A stretch of 64,000 nt of DNA from Bacteroidales bacterium (GCA_017962665.1 JAGCUU010000036.1:26826-90825); one strand, 5' to 3'. Counted from the stretch's first letter, positions 25,948-36,206 are shown. The notes: generated by a model not told the origin, from the sequence alone. Numbers and translations are program-made.

Positions 25948-27495
25948 ATGAAACGTATATCTTTATTTGTCATCATCTTACTATCGGCCATCGCTCTCGC
26001 GCCGGCCACCCAGTCACAGAATTCAAAGGACAAGCACCTCACTGCGGTCTTCTCATACGCCACCTTCTACCATCCACAAGCCGGCTCATACCTCGAAACC
26101 TATATCTCTTTCGACGCATGGAACCTCAACTTCGTAAAGAACGCAGACAAATACCAAGCCGTTGTCGAAGTGATTGTCACCGTCTCCCAGAACGACTCGC
26201 TCGAGATAGTGAAAAAATACGACCTTGCAAGCCCCAAAGCCGACTCCCAAAACCCTGACAAATTCAACTTCATCGACGTCCAACGTTTCGCCATAGCCAA
26301 CGGCATCCATACTCTCAAGATACAGCTCCGCGATGTCAACAGCGACGACGAGCCGACATTGGTCGAGCAACAACTGGCCATCTATTATGACAAGAAACGT
26401 CCAGCGCTGTCCAGCGTCCAGATGATGGCTAACATCAAGCCTACCACTTCCGAGAATATCCTCTCCCGCAACGGCTACGACATGGAACCCTACATCAACG
26501 ACTTCCTTCCTGAACAGATAAACCAAATCAACTACTACTGCGAGCTCTACAACATCAATCGTGAAACCAGGCAACAATACATCTATGTAGCCTCCTACAT
26601 CGAAACCCTCGAGACAGGAAAGACCATAGAATCTACAATGACCATAAAACGCCACGAAACCGACACCCTCGTTCCTATCTTCGGCACCATCGATATCAGC
26701 GACCTCCCATCAGGCAACTACAACCTCGTCGTCGATATACGCAACAAACAAGACGACAAAATGCTCTTCAAAAAAGTGCCCTTCTTCCGCAGCAATCCCT
26801 CTGTTGTCAACTCACAAGACAACACCAAGGTTTCCCTTACCTTCGCAGCCGAAATCAACGACGAGACCCAACTAAACGACTATATCGAAGCCCTCGCTCC
26901 CATCGCCAACGAAATCGAACGCCGCGACATCTACTCACTCATCAATCGCCCTGGTATCGAGGAAAAGCAGATATTCCTCTACCGCTTCTGGCAGCGTCGC
27001 CATCCCCTCAATCCCGACGGCGCCTGGCGCGAATACCGCCAACGTGTGGACTATGTGAACAAAAACTTCTCCTGGCCCAAAACCAAAGGCATCCAGACCG
27101 ACCGCGGACGCGTATACCTCCAATACGGTCCTCCTGACTTCGTACGCGACGAGAAGAACTTCGTCTCTACCCGTAACCTCGGCGGCGGCGTGACCATCCA
27201 TCAAAGCAACGACCCATCCGAACGTGCCGTAGACCTCCAGAACCACACCGTGGCAAAACAGGGACAGATATTCTATCTTCCATATCAACTATGGCGCTAC
27301 AACACCCTGCCGGGCGACGATGCCAACCGCTGCTTTATCTTTTGGGACGAATTTCGTTCCGGTTTTTATAAACTGCTTCACTCCAATGCCAAAGGCGAAG
27401 TGCGCGACCCTCTCTGGGAACAGCGTCTCTCCGGCCAACAGCTCAACGAGGATATGCAGGGCGAAGTGGGTGATCAATTCCAAAGAGGCTACTAA
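25948..27495 (+). CDS. GWxTD-domain secreted protein
   Basis: A 515-residue protein with a signal peptide (KRISLFVIILLSAIALAPATQSQ). The first ~330 residues are beta-rich repeats. The C-terminal part matches the GWxTD domain, with FWQRRHP near 352, then TDRGRVYLQYGPPD around 388-401 and a closing YQLWRY/FIFWDE region. The family is widespread in Bacteroidetes and of unknown function. It is 8 bp from the acyltransferase gene, with which it is probably co-transcribed. Confidence 0.82.
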   Translation: MKRISLFVIILLSAIALAPATQSQNSKDKHLTAVFSYATFYHPQAGSYLETYISFDAWNLNFVKNADKYQAVVEVIVTVSQNDSLEIVKKYDLASPKADSQNPDKFNFIDVQRFAIANGIHTLKIQLRDVNSDDEPTLVEQQLAIYYDKKRPALSSVQMMANIKPTTSENILSRNGYDMEPYINDFLPEQINQINYYCELYNINRETRQQYIYVASYIETLETGKTIESTMTIKRHETDTLVPIFGTIDISDLPSGNYNLVVDIRNKQDDKMLFKKVPFFRSNPSVVNSQDNTKVSLTFAAEINDETQLNDYIEALAPIANEIERRDIYSLINRPGIEEKQIFLYRFWQRRHPLNPDGAWREYRQRVDYVNKNFSWPKTKGIQTDRGRVYLQYGPPDFVRDEKNFVSTRNLGGGVTIHQSNDPSERAVDLQNHTVAKQGQIFYLPYQLWRYNTLPGDDANRCFIFWDEFRSGFYKLLHSNAKGEVRDPLWEQRLSGQQLNEDMQGEVGDQFQRGY

Positions 27496-27503
27496 TCCTT
27501 GAC

Positions 27504-28397
27504 ATGTACAATTTCCTCCTCCCCGTCGCCTTCCTGCCCCTGTGGCTGCACCTAACCATTGCTTCCCTGTTCTGGCCTGTAGTCTACTATATTCTGCGCT
27601 ACAGACTCAAGGTGGTGCGTTCCAACCTCAAAAGGTGCTTCCCCGACATTGACACACGCACCCTCCGCAAGACCGAACGCCGTTTCTATCGCCACCTTGC
27701 AGACCTCCTCGCTGAAGGATTATACAACATAGGTGCCCCTCTTAACAACATCAAGAAACACTACATTTTTGAGAACAGCGAAATCCTCGATTCTTACTAT
27801 CTCTCAGGCCGCAGTGTCGTGCTTATGTCGGCACACTACAACAACTGGGAGTTCATGATTACCACCCTCAACAGCCGCATCCATCACCACGCCATCGGTG
27901 TCGGCAAACCTCTTGACAACAAGGGATTCGGTCGTTTCATCACTGCTCGCCGCGCCCGCTTCGGCACCGAAATCGTCGACCAGACAAACGTGCGACAAGT
28001 CATGGAATACTACAACCGGTGGAAAGTCCCCGTCGCATACATGATGCTGTCCGACCAGTCTCCCAGCAACCCACACCGTAGTTTCTGGACAGATTTCCTC
28101 GGACAGGACACCCCCTTCCTCTTCGGCGCCGAACACTTCGCTCGCAAATACGACATGCCAGTGTTCCTATACGACGTACGCAAACTGAAACGCGGCAAAT
28201 ACAGCGTCCATTTCACCCTTCTCACCGATACCCCGAACCAATTGCCCAATGGCGACATCACCCGCCGCTACGCACAACATCTGGAACAACTGGTACGCGA
28301 AAAACCGGAATACTGGCTTTGGAGCCATCGCCGCTGGAAACTTACTCACAACGGAAGAATAATGAAAGACGGCACAATCAAGATAATTGAGAAATGA
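27504..28397 (+). CDS. LpxL-type lipid A acyltransferase
   Basis: A 297-residue inner-membrane acyltransferase with an N-terminal helix and the HX4E motif SAHYNNWEF (His near 111). The LSDQSPSNPHRSFWTDFLGQ region and a C-terminal YWLWSHRRWK end are typical of the LpxL/LpxM/HtrB family that adds secondary acyl chains to lipid A. Its stop overlaps the glycosyltransferase start by 4 bp (ATGA), so the two are coupled. It is likely the housekeeping enzyme, distinct from the homologue in the aryl polyene cluster at 17.5 kb. Confidence 0.85.
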   Translation: MYNFLLPVAFLPLWLHLTIASLFWPVVYYILRYRLKVVRSNLKRCFPDIDTRTLRKTERRFYRHLADLLAEGLYNIGAPLNNIKKHYIFENSEILDSYYLSGRSVVLMSAHYNNWEFMITTLNSRIHHHAIGVGKPLDNKGFGRFITARRARFGTEIVDQTNVRQVMEYYNRWKVPVAYMMLSDQSPSNPHRSFWTDFLGQDTPFLFGAEHFARKYDMPVFLYDVRKLKRGKYSVHFTLLTDTPNQLPNGDITRRYAQHLEQLVREKPEYWLWSHRRWKLTHNGRIMKDGTIKIIEK

Positions 28398-29407
28398 AAA
28401 CCGCAATAGTCATACTAAACTGGAACGGGCGTAAAATGCTCGAACGCTTTCTACCATCGGTAACAGCTCACTGCCCGTCAGACGCAGAGGTTGTCATTGC
28501 CGACAACGGATCCACCGACGACAGCATCGCCTTCCTAAAAGAGAAATACCCTTCCCTCCGCACTATTCTCCTCGACAAGAACTACGGCTTTGCAGAAGGA
28601 TATAACAAAGCCATATCCCAGATAGATGCAGAATACTATGTCCTATTGAACGACGACGTAGAGGTAACAGCCGGCTGGGTCGACTCTGTGGTGCAGATGA
28701 TGGATAAAAATCCTTCCGCTGCCATAGTTCAACCCAAACTGCTTATGTTCGACCAGCGCGACACCTTTGAATATGCCGGTGGTGCTGGCGGATTCATTGA
28801 CAAACACGGATATCCTTTCTGTCGAGGACGCCTATTCAGCACCCTTGAACAAGATCATGGCCAATACGACGACCAACGGGAAATATTCTGGGCTTCCGGC
28901 GCCGCCATGTTCGTAAAATCCTCCGCATGGAAAGAACTCGGCGGACTCGACGGCGATTTCTTCGCACACATGGAGGAGATTGATTTTTGCTGGCGCGCCA
29001 GAAACAAAGGTTACAAAGTATTCTATTGCCCCGACTCCGTAATATACCATGTCGGGGGCGGAACATTGCCCAAGAGCTCACCTTTCAAGACTCAGCTCAA
29101 TTTCCGCAACAATCTGGCTATGCTTTATAAAAACCTGTCAGACAAGAGGCTCTACAGAGTTCTTGTTTTGCGCATCCTCCTCGACTGGGTTGCCGCCTTT
29201 AGCTTCCTACTCAAAGGCAATGCCGGTGAATTTATCGCTGTCTTCAAAGCCCACAGAGAATACCGTCGTTGGAAGCCTTCGCTCAAAGAAAAACGCAAAA
29301 AAATCATTCCCCACAACGTCTCCTGCATTTACCCCCATTCTATTCTCATCGACTACCACCTGAAAGGGAAAAAGCACTTTTCCGAATTAGATAAATCCTC
29401 ATTTTGA
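28394..29407 (+). CDS. Family 2 glycosyltransferase (WbbL/rhamnosyltransferase-like)
   Basis: A 337-residue GT2 enzyme with VILNWNGRKMLERFLPS at the start, ADNGSTDDSIAFLKE near 38-52, the DxD-type LLNDDVEVT near 94-102, and FAHMEEIDFCWRARNKGY near 190-207, all standard for WcaA/WbbL-type transferases. It overlaps the LpxL-like gene by 4 bp. The pair probably modifies lipid A or a surface glycan core. A hydrophobic C-terminal patch may attach it to the membrane. Confidence 0.85.
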   Translation: MKTAIVILNWNGRKMLERFLPSVTAHCPSDAEVVIADNGSTDDSIAFLKEKYPSLRTILLDKNYGFAEGYNKAISQIDAEYYVLLNDDVEVTAGWVDSVVQMMDKNPSAAIVQPKLLMFDQRDTFEYAGGAGGFIDKHGYPFCRGRLFSTLEQDHGQYDDQREIFWASGAAMFVKSSAWKELGGLDGDFFAHMEEIDFCWRARNKGYKVFYCPDSVIYHVGGGTLPKSSPFKTQLNFRNNLAMLYKNLSDKRLYRVLVLRILLDWVAAFSFLLKGNAGEFIAVFKAHREYRRWKPSLKEKRKKIIPHNVSCIYPHSILIDYHLKGKKHFSELDKSSF

Positions 29408-29558
29408 CACTTTAGAATAAAAGAGAATAAAAGAGAATTTCTACAAATTGTCCGATTTCTAAAAAAACGATTAATAGAACACAAATTTATAAAATCACAA
29501 TAATAAGCTAAAAAAAGCGTTGTAGATTAATTAAGAATACAAAACTAAATATATAATA

Positions 29559-31124
29559 ATGTCAAGAGAAGTAAGAGTACGATTTGCTCCAAGTCCAACC
29601 GGACCGCTACACATCGGAGGTGTCCGCACCGCCCTATACAACTACCTATTCGCCAAACAGAACGGTGGCAAGATGATTCTCCGCATCGAGGATACAGACC
29701 AAACCCGCTTTGTCCCTGGCGCAGAGGATTATATTATAGAAGCCCTTACATGGTTGGGCATCCAGTTCGACGAAGGCGTCCATATCGGAGGCCCCTTTGG
29801 TCCCTATCGCCAGAGCGACCGCAAACCGATGTACAAACAATATGCCGACCAGCTTATTCGCGACGGATGGGCATATTACGCCTTCGACCACCCCGATGAA
29901 CTTGAGGCCAAACGCAAAGAATACGAAGCCCAGAAGAAGACGTTCCAATACGACTGCAACACTCGCGGCATGATGCAGAACAGTCTCAGTCTCAGCGAAG
30001 ATGAAGTCAAACAACGCCTCAATAACGGCGAGCCTTACGTTGTCAGATTTAAATTCCCTGCCGACACCGAGATCACTGTACATGACCTCATAAGAGGAGA
30101 TGTAACCATGAACTCCAACCTCCTCGACGACAAAGTCCTCTTCAAATCTGACGGGATGCCGACCTACCACCTCGCCAATATCGTCGACGACCATACTATG
30201 GAGATAAGCCATGTCATCCGCGGCGAAGAGTGGCTGCCCTCAGCACCGCTTCACGTCATGCTTTACCGTGCTTTCGGATGGGAAGAGACCATGCCTCAGT
30301 TTGCACACCTGCCACTGTTGCTCAAACCCGAAGGCAACGGCAAGCTCAGCAAACGCGACGGCGACCGTCTCGGATTCCCTGTTTTCCCTCTCGATTGGCA
30401 CGACCCCAAGAGCGGAGAGATCAGTAGCGGTTACCGCGAACGCGGCTACTTTCCCGAAGCTGTCGTCAACATCCTTGCCCTTCTTGGATGGAACCCGGGC
30501 AAACGGGAAGGCGACAACGGAGCCAACCCCGTTTATCAAGAAATACTATCAATGAATGACCTTATTAAGCTATTCAATATCAGCCACATCAGCAAGAGCG
30601 GCGCCAAATTCAATGTTGAGAAAGCCAAATGGTTCAACCACGAATATATGCAGATGCACAGCGATGAGGATATCGCTGCAATGTTCCAGCCAATTCTCGA
30701 CAGCCATAACGTCAAAGCTGACCACGACTATGTAGTTAAAGTGTGCGGAATGATGAAGGAACGCATCAATTTCATCAGCGAGATGTGGGATACCACAAGC
30801 TATTTCTTTGTTGCTCCAACTGAATACGATCCCGCCGCCATCAAGAAACGCTGGAAAGCAGGCATGACCACCCATATGGCCAAAGTCATCGAAATACTAA
30901 ACACCGTCCCATTCGAATACGACGCCATTCATAAGGCACTGCTTGACGACTACATCGTCGGCAACCAGCTCAACATGGGACAGGTGATGAACTCCCTGCG
31001 TCTTGCTGTAGTAGGCAAAACGGTAGGTCCGGACATGCTGACCCTCGTCATGATGCTCGGCAAGGACGAGACCATACGTCGCGTACAGCGTGCAATCGAC
31101 ACCATCGGAGAAGTCGAGAATTGA
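29559..31124 (+). CDS. gltX: Glutamyl-tRNA synthetase
   Basis: A 521-residue class I aminoacyl-tRNA synthetase. The HIGH-type motif [11 protein letters not shown] is at 11-21, and the KMSKS loop reads [12 protein letters not shown] near 267. An insertion around 280-330 and the C-terminal anticodon-binding helices match the Bacteroidetes enzyme length. It is preceded by a 150-bp AT-rich spacer without a clear promoter match and followed 14 bp later by the Skp-like gene. Confidence 0.95.
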   Translation: MSREVRVRFAPSPTGPLHIGGVRTALYNYLFAKQNGGKMILRIEDTDQTRFVPGAEDYIIEALTWLGIQFDEGVHIGGPFGPYRQSDRKPMYKQYADQLIRDGWAYYAFDHPDELEAKRKEYEAQKKTFQYDCNTRGMMQNSLSLSEDEVKQRLNNGEPYVVRFKFPADTEITVHDLIRGDVTMNSNLLDDKVLFKSDGMPTYHLANIVDDHTMEISHVIRGEEWLPSAPLHVMLYRAFGWEETMPQFAHLPLLLKPEGNGKLSKRDGDRLGFPVFPLDWHDPKSGEISSGYRERGYFPEAVVNILALLGWNPGKREGDNGANPVYQEILSMNDLIKLFNISHISKSGAKFNVEKAKWFNHEYMQMHSDEDIAAMFQPILDSHNVKADHDYVVKVCGMMKERINFISEMWDTTSYFFVAPTEYDPAAIKKRWKAGMTTHMAKVIEILNTVPFEYDAIHKALLDDYIVGNQLNMGQVMNSLRLAVVGKTVGPDMLTLVMMLGKDETIRRVQRAIDTIGEVEN

Positions 31125-31138
31125 AATAATGTTACAAA

Positions 31139-31912
31139 ATGGAAATAATAAAAAAAATGGAAGAAAACAAATTTGATGAAAGTGCTGTAACCTTTGAAGC
31201 TACGGAGACTGCAAACGTGTCGGCAGAGGCACAGCCAACCCCGGAACCGCCTACACAAAGTTGCGAGTGCGAAAAAGAGAAGAAATGCAAATGCCATTGT
31301 TTGCCAATCCTAAACGGCATACTGCTGGTTGGACTTATTTTAATTTACATTTTCCACTTCACCGGTATCGGTGCCAAAGGCAAAAGCCTCACTAATGCCG
31401 ATGCAAAACCTCCCATCGCCACAACCGATGGCGGCCTCAAGATAGCCTACATCAACACAGACACCCTCATGGCTAAATACCAGTACGCCCTCGACCTTCA
31501 AAAAGAGATCGAGAAGTACCGCACTGCCAAAGAGAACAGCTACAAACAGCAGATGGCCCAGTTCCAGAAAGACTACGAAACCTACGTCAAAGGCGGTGGC
31601 GAAAACATGACCCTCAGCCAACAACAAGCCAAAGAAAAAGAGTTGCAGGAACGTGCCAACCGTCTCCAAGGTCTCGAAGCCGAATACACACAGCAGATAG
31701 CAGAAAAGACCCTTACTGAAAGCGAGAAGATGACCAAAGCCGTATACAACTTCATACGCGAATACAACGCTGCAAACCAGCAGTTCGACCTCATCCTCTC
31801 ACGCTCTTTCAGCAGCAGTCCCATCCTCTACGGCAACGAAGGCATGGACATCACCGATGAAATCGTCAAAGGCCTAAACGAAGAATATAAAAACGTAAAA
31901 GCCGAGAAATAG
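31139..31912 (+). CDS. OmpH/Skp-family protein with N-terminal membrane anchor
   Basis: A 257-residue protein. Residues ~30-55 hold a cysteine-rich patch (CECEKEKKCKCHC), then one membrane helix (ILLVGLILIYIF). The exposed part starts KIAYINTDTLMAKYQYALDL, the hallmark of Skp/OmpH chaperones, followed by a long coiled coil rich in Gln/Lys/Glu (about 125-205). Skp-type proteins hold unfolded outer-membrane proteins; this copy is tethered instead of soluble. The cysteine-rich patch before the helix is unusual and might bind metal. A second start at 31,157 is possible. A strong terminator follows. Confidence 0.75.
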   Translation: MEIIKKMEENKFDESAVTFEATETANVSAEAQPTPEPPTQSCECEKEKKCKCHCLPILNGILLVGLILIYIFHFTGIGAKGKSLTNADAKPPIATTDGGLKIAYINTDTLMAKYQYALDLQKEIEKYRTAKENSYKQQMAQFQKDYETYVKGGGENMTLSQQQAKEKELQERANRLQGLEAEYTQQIAEKTLTESEKMTKAVYNFIREYNAANQQFDLILSRSFSSSPILYGNEGMDITDEIVKGLNEEYKNVKAEK

Positions 31913-31933
31913 CAAGTCACTCTGCCATTGCAA

Positions 31934-31972
31934 CAAACAAAGCCCGCGAGCATTGCTCGCGGGCTTTGTTTG
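31934..31972 (+). terminator. Strong intrinsic terminator after the gltX operon
   Basis: A 17-bp perfect stem (arms 31,934-31,950 and 31,956-31,972, CAAACAAAGCCCGCGAG and its complement) with a 5-nt loop, followed by a T-rich stretch. It separates the plus-strand gltX unit from the convergent beta-barrel gene. Confidence 0.9.
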
Positions 31973-32030
31973 TCTTCTTAACAATAAATGCCATAAACAA
32001 TGGCCCTCTATTTCTTTTGTAGAATATTAT

Positions 32031-32840
32031 TTATCGGTTAATCGGAATCTGGTAGCCGATGGCAAGCATAAAGGCATGGTTTGTGCCGGTATATGCATTG
32101 CGATCCTTCGGTTTGGTTGTATTCGTTGTTGTTCCACCTGTTGTAGTCGTTGTCGTGCCGACCTGCGTTTGGTCAAGATTAGCAAGCACGTCTTCACGCT
32201 TCATCAGTGCCACGAATCCGTGATCCATAAAGAAGTCAAAGGTAAAATTATGCCATTGATAGCCTACACCAAGGATAAGACTGGCATCCAAACGACGAAT
32301 GTGCTTGAATGAGCGTCTGTCGTCCTTGCTTCCAGTAACATAAGTGTCGTAGTTATACGAATACTGAGCCATACCCGGTGTAACCTGTCTATCCCACAAT
32401 CTTCCAAAGAGACCCACGTTGAAGGTTGGACCAAAATAGAAGCTGACGATATTGCCGGCAGGCAACGAAGCAATCTCAAACCTATAGCCCGCAATGACAG
32501 GAATCTGAGCATACCAGTTGTGATAGAATCCGCGACGGATAGAGTGCTGATTGGCCAGAATCTGACGGAAATTGGTACCTCTACGGTTGATATTCAATCC
32601 AAACTGCAGATAAATATTCTCCGACCAGGGGTTCTTCCAATCGGTGAACATGTAATCAGCATAGGCGCCAAGATTGAAGCCAAAAATGGGGCTGTGTGTC
32701 AACAAGTCATCAGAGACATACGAGATACCGTTACCCAGACGCACGCCATAGTCAACAAACTGGGCCTTGGCGGCAGACTGCATCATGAACACAAGAGCTA
32801 ACAGGAGTAGTATTTTTTTCATCATACGATTATTTTTCAT
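32031..32840 (-). CDS. PorT-like outer-membrane beta-barrel protein
   Basis: A 269-residue protein using the ATG at 32,838-32,840, which places the signal peptide (MMKKILLLLALVFMMQSAAKA) at the N-terminus; a longer frame to 32,879 would put 13 extra residues before it and is less likely. The mature part has many amphipathic strands and ends in NHAFMLAIGYQIPINR. A TTTT-GGTTTNTT low-complexity loop (about 240-255) is probably extracellular. The family resembles PorT/OmpW-type barrels, but the specific role is unknown. Confidence 0.72.
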   Translation of the reverse strand: MKNNRMMKKILLLLALVFMMQSAAKAQFVDYGVRLGNGISYVSDDLLTHSPIFGFNLGAYADYMFTDWKNPWSENIYLQFGLNINRRGTNFRQILANQHSIRRGFYHNWYAQIPVIAGYRFEIASLPAGNIVSFYFGPTFNVGLFGRLWDRQVTPGMAQYSYNYDTYVTGSKDDRRSFKHIRRLDASLILGVGYQWHNFTFDFFMDHGFVALMKREDVLANLDQTQVGTTTTTTGGTTTNTTKPKDRNAYTGTNHAFMLAIGYQIPINR

Positions 32841-32979
32841 TTTAACAAACAAGCATACAATACTTTGAGCTACAAACAACCCAAAATATCAATTTACAAA
32901 AATACAAAAAATTCTCGAACATTTCATTTTTTTACAAAAAAAACAAAAGTAAAATCTCCTGCATACCCAACACAAAGCA

Positions 32980-33011
32980 CATCGGCGTCTCCCGATGGGG
33001 AGACGCCGATG
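32980..33011. terminator. Hairpin terminator downstream of the lipoprotein pair
   Basis: A 14-bp perfect stem (CATCGGCGTCTCCC, complement at 32,998-33,011) with a GATG loop, 36 bp past the stop of the minus-strand lipoprotein gene. No strong T run follows, so termination efficiency is uncertain. Confidence 0.6.
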
Positions 33012-33046
33012 CATGTTATATATATTCCAGCTTATGTCGTGGAATA

Positions 33047-33448
33047 TTAAAACTCTTCAGGTTCAATCCTTATTGTTGCAGTAATGCCTGTCTCGGAACC
33101 TACATAGCGGTATGCTATACCGTATCCTGCCGATTTGCAAGCTTTCTTGAAAGAATTAATATCTTCAGTATTATGGCTCCTGATATCAGCCAAAATATTA
33201 GCTTTTACCTCGTCATAATTCTCTTCTATCAAACTCACATCATAATACAACTCATTGGTAATAACATTATATGTAAAATAGTTACCATCGAGTTCCACAC
33301 GATCGACCACCATGCCTTCGGCGATGACATTCGGCATTTGTTTATTAGTCTCTTTGACAACATCATCCATATTGACTTTAGGAGTGCAACCAATGAATGC
33401 TAAACTTGCGCTCACAAGAGCAATTGCTAAAAATAATTTTTTCTTCAT
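33047..33448 (-). CDS. Small lipoprotein, paralogue A
   Basis: A 133-residue protein with a lipoprotein signal: LVSASLAFIGC puts the lipid-attachment cysteine at about residue 21. The mature part contains FKKACKSAGYGIAYRYVGS, which closely parallels LRLCKKLKYGIAYKYIGA in the neighbouring gene. The two are clearly related and probably arose by tandem duplication. I do not recognise a named family. Confidence 0.75.
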   Translation of the reverse strand: MKKKLFLAIALVSASLAFIGCTPKVNMDDVVKETNKQMPNVIAEGMVVDRVELDGNYFTYNVITNELYYDVSLIEENYDEVKANILADIRSHNTEDINSFKKACKSAGYGIAYRYVGSETGITATIRIEPEEF

Positions 33449-33476
33449 AACATCTATATTTTAATAATAAAAAAAC

Positions 33477-33920
33477 TCATAGCTTATCGCTTCCAATATA
33501 AATGGTAAACGAATATGCCGAATAGGCACCGATATACTTGTAGGCAATACCATATTTTAATTTCTTGCACAATCTGAGAAATTTCTTCACATCTGAATCA
33601 CCGTTGCGCAAGTCCCTTATAATATCAGCCTTGGAGGCCTCTTTTGAATTGTCCATCTCAACAATATCGTAATACTCATCATCCACAAGAATAGTATAGG
33701 TCACCCACGTGCCTATTCCGTTCTCAATAGAAACCATTTCGATATTCATGCCCGGTGCAATCTGCTGTGGAAGGGATCTGTTCACTTCAGCCAAAGCACT
33801 GTTGAGCCGTTGTTCAGGCGTCGTGCACGAGGTAAACAACAACAAGGTTACCGCTGACAGCATAATACAGCTAAAAGCGGCTTTTTTTAAAGTCGGAAAA
33901 AAATCTAAAACGTTTTTCAT
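33477..33920 (-). CDS. Small lipoprotein, paralogue B
   Basis: A 147-residue protein whose signal region ends LLLFTSC, placing the lipid-modified cysteine near residue 32. It shares with its neighbour the layout VNRSLPQQIAPGMNIEMVSI, DEYYDIVE and KLKYGIAYKYIGAY. The gap of 28 bp between them and the same direction suggest one operon. Function unknown; probably a periplasmic or surface lipoprotein. Confidence 0.75.
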   Translation of the reverse strand: MKNVLDFFPTLKKAAFSCIMLSAVTLLLFTSCTTPEQRLNSALAEVNRSLPQQIAPGMNIEMVSIENGIGTWVTYTILVDDEYYDIVEMDNSKEASKADIIRDLRNGDSDVKKFLRLCKKLKYGIAYKYIGAYSAYSFTIYIGSDKL

Positions 33921-33977
33921 AAGTATTTGGTATGTGTTAAACTATGACTAACAATTAATCGGCAACTGGAAGCCGTT

Positions 33978-36206
33978 TCAGAGTTTCCGCTCGATGAAAT
34001 CCGTCATCAACTTATACAGGTTGAGGCGTGTGTTGCCACCATAGATACCATGGTTCTTGTTGGGATAGACACGCATCTCAAACTGCTTGTCGGCCTTCTC
34101 CAGGGCTGTCGCCAGATCCAAAGCGTTCTGGAAATGCACATTGTCGTCCCCTGTGCCATGTACAAGGAGATAGTTGCCCTTCAGACGGTCAGCGAAATTG
34201 ATGGGAGAATTGTTATCGTATCCGTCGGGATTCTCCTGCGGACGCTGGAGGAAACGTTCGGTGTAGATATTGTCGTAGTAACGCCACGTAGTTACAGGAG
34301 CCACAGCGATGGCACTCTTGAACACGTCGTTGCCCTTCAGTATGCAGAGTGACGAGAGGTAACCGCCAAAACTCCAGCCAAAGATGCCTATGCGATTCTC
34401 GTCGATCCAAGGCTTGCCACCAAACCACTTGGCAGCCTCTATGGCATCAATGCATTCGTAATGTCCCAGATTGCGATACGTCATCTTCTTGAAGTCGGCA
34501 CCACGTCCGCCAGTGCCACGTCCATCGAAGCACACAACGACATAGCCTTTCTGTGCCAGCATGCGGAACCAGTTGTAGTCGCTGTAGCCATAACTGTTGG
34601 TTACCTGCTGGTTACCAGGGCCACCATACACATAGAAGAAAAGTGGATACTGCTTGTTCTCGTCAAAGTCGGAAGGCTTGATGATATAGTAGTTCAATTC
34701 GACACCCTCAGAGGTCTTCAGAACGCCGAACTCTTTTTTCTCTCGTCCATATTCTGCCAAGTGCTGCTGCAACTGGGCGTTGTCCTGCAGCATCTTTATC
34801 TGTTTGCCCTTGCTGTCATGCAACGTGTATATAGGAGCCTTATTGGCATTGCTGTAAATGCAGATATAATATTTGCAGCCGTTGCTGAACAAGGCGTTAT
34901 AGGTGCCCAGCACACGGTTCGACGACGACACTCCACCATTGTAATCCTGATACAACTTGTTGCCGGCATCAAAGTTAAGACACTCTTTCTTTTTGCCCTT
35001 GAAATCAATCACGTAAAGGTCGGTATTGATAGGACTGCTCTCATGGCTGCGGTAATATATCTTTTGGTTTTTCTCGTCTATGCCGCAGATGTTCACCACG
35101 TCGTATGCGCCTGTCGTAATCTGACGGATCAATGTGCCGTCCATACCATAGAGATAGATATGGTTGTAGCCATCCTTCTCGCTGGTGATAAGAAAACCGT
35201 TGCCGTCGTTCAGGAACTTCCACGTATCGGGGACCTCGACATAGGCCTTGTCCTCCTCGCTGTAAAGGAGTCTAATCTTGCCCGTTGTTGCATTTGCAGT
35301 GAGCAGCTCCATCTTGTTCTGCAGGCGGTTCATTCGCATGAATGCAAGCAGGTTGGCATCCTTGGTCCACTGCATGCGCGGCAGGTACTGGTCGTTCTCG
35401 CTGCCGGTATTGAGACGCATCGATTGGCCGTTCTCCAAGTTGAAGATATAGATGTCCACCACCGAGTTGTCCTCGCCGGCTTTGGGGTATTTGTAGTTGT
35501 AGTTTTCCGGATAGAGGCCTCCCCAGGTCTGCATGGTGAACTCGCGTACCTTGCTCTCGTCGAAACGGTAGTAGGCTATCTTGCGGCTGTCAGGACTCCA
35601 GTAAAATCCCTGAGTGATGGCAAACTCCTCCTCGTAAACCCAGTCGGTAGTGCCGTTGATGATGGAGTTGATCTTGCCGTCAGTGGTTATCTGGTGCTCT
35701 GTCATGTTGTCGAGCTCCATGTAGTAGAGGTTGTTGTCCCTCACGTATGCCACCTTTGTACCGTCGGGCGACAGGGTCGTCAGGCGCTGCTTACCCTCCT
35801 TGGATATCTTAGTAAAGCTGCCGTCGGCAACATTGTAGATGTAATAGTCCGACACTCCGCTATGTCTGTATATGGGCTCGAAGCCACTGCTCAGTAGTAT
35901 TTTCTGTTCGTCGGCAGAGAACTCATACTCTTCGATTGGAGGCAGGGGCTTTGCCTTTTTTGTCTGACCACCGAACGAACAGACCATACCCTCCTTTTCA
36001 CCGGTCTTGTAGGAGTATTTCTCTATGCCCGTACGGGTAAGCACACAATAGTGCTCGCCATCCTGCATCGAGCGTATAGACTGGATGCCACGTGGAGAGA
36101 AAGTACCCTTTGCCCAAATGTCTTCAAGGGTAATCTGTTTTGTAGGCTGTGCCATCATGCAGCCAATGGCAGCAAACAATGAAATCAAGATAGTTATGCG
36201 TTTCAT
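33978..36206 (-). CDS. Dipeptidyl peptidase IV (S9B)
   Basis: A 742-residue secreted serine peptidase with a signal peptide (KRITILISLFAAIGCMMAQ). The N-terminal ~490 residues form the beta-propeller with the DPP-IV signature DWVYEEEF (about 193-200). The C-terminal alpha/beta-hydrolase domain has GWSFGGYLSS (Ser near 610), HGTGDDNVH (Asp) and NKNHGIYGG (His near 715). It removes Xaa-Pro dipeptides from peptides in the periplasm and is typical of Bacteroidales, such as Porphyromonas. It has a consensus promoter. Confidence 0.93.
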   Translation of the reverse strand: MKRITILISLFAAIGCMMAQPTKQITLEDIWAKGTFSPRGIQSIRSMQDGEHYCVLTRTGIEKYSYKTGEKEGMVCSFGGQTKKAKPLPPIEEYEFSADEQKILLSSGFEPIYRHSGVSDYYIYNVADGSFTKISKEGKQRLTTLSPDGTKVAYVRDNNLYYMELDNMTEHQITTDGKINSIINGTTDWVYEEEFAITQGFYWSPDSRKIAYYRFDESKVREFTMQTWGGLYPENYNYKYPKAGEDNSVVDIYIFNLENGQSMRLNTGSENDQYLPRMQWTKDANLLAFMRMNRLQNKMELLTANATTGKIRLLYSEEDKAYVEVPDTWKFLNDGNGFLITSEKDGYNHIYLYGMDGTLIRQITTGAYDVVNICGIDEKNQKIYYRSHESSPINTDLYVIDFKGKKKECLNFDAGNKLYQDYNGGVSSSNRVLGTYNALFSNGCKYYICIYSNANKAPIYTLHDSKGKQIKMLQDNAQLQQHLAEYGREKKEFGVLKTSEGVELNYYIIKPSDFDENKQYPLFFYVYGGPGNQQVTNSYGYSDYNWFRMLAQKGYVVVCFDGRGTGGRGADFKKMTYRNLGHYECIDAIEAAKWFGGKPWIDENRIGIFGWSFGGYLSSLCILKGNDVFKSAIAVAPVTTWRYYDNIYTERFLQRPQENPDGYDNNSPINFADRLKGNYLLVHGTGDDNVHFQNALDLATALEKADKQFEMRVYPNKNHGIYGGNTRLNLYKLMTDFIERKL

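Noticed and set aside
34461-35897. 478-residue frame on the plus strand opposite DPP-IV
   Set aside because: It lies entirely within the well-supported DPP-IV gene and shows no coherent protein features, so it is an antisense shadow.
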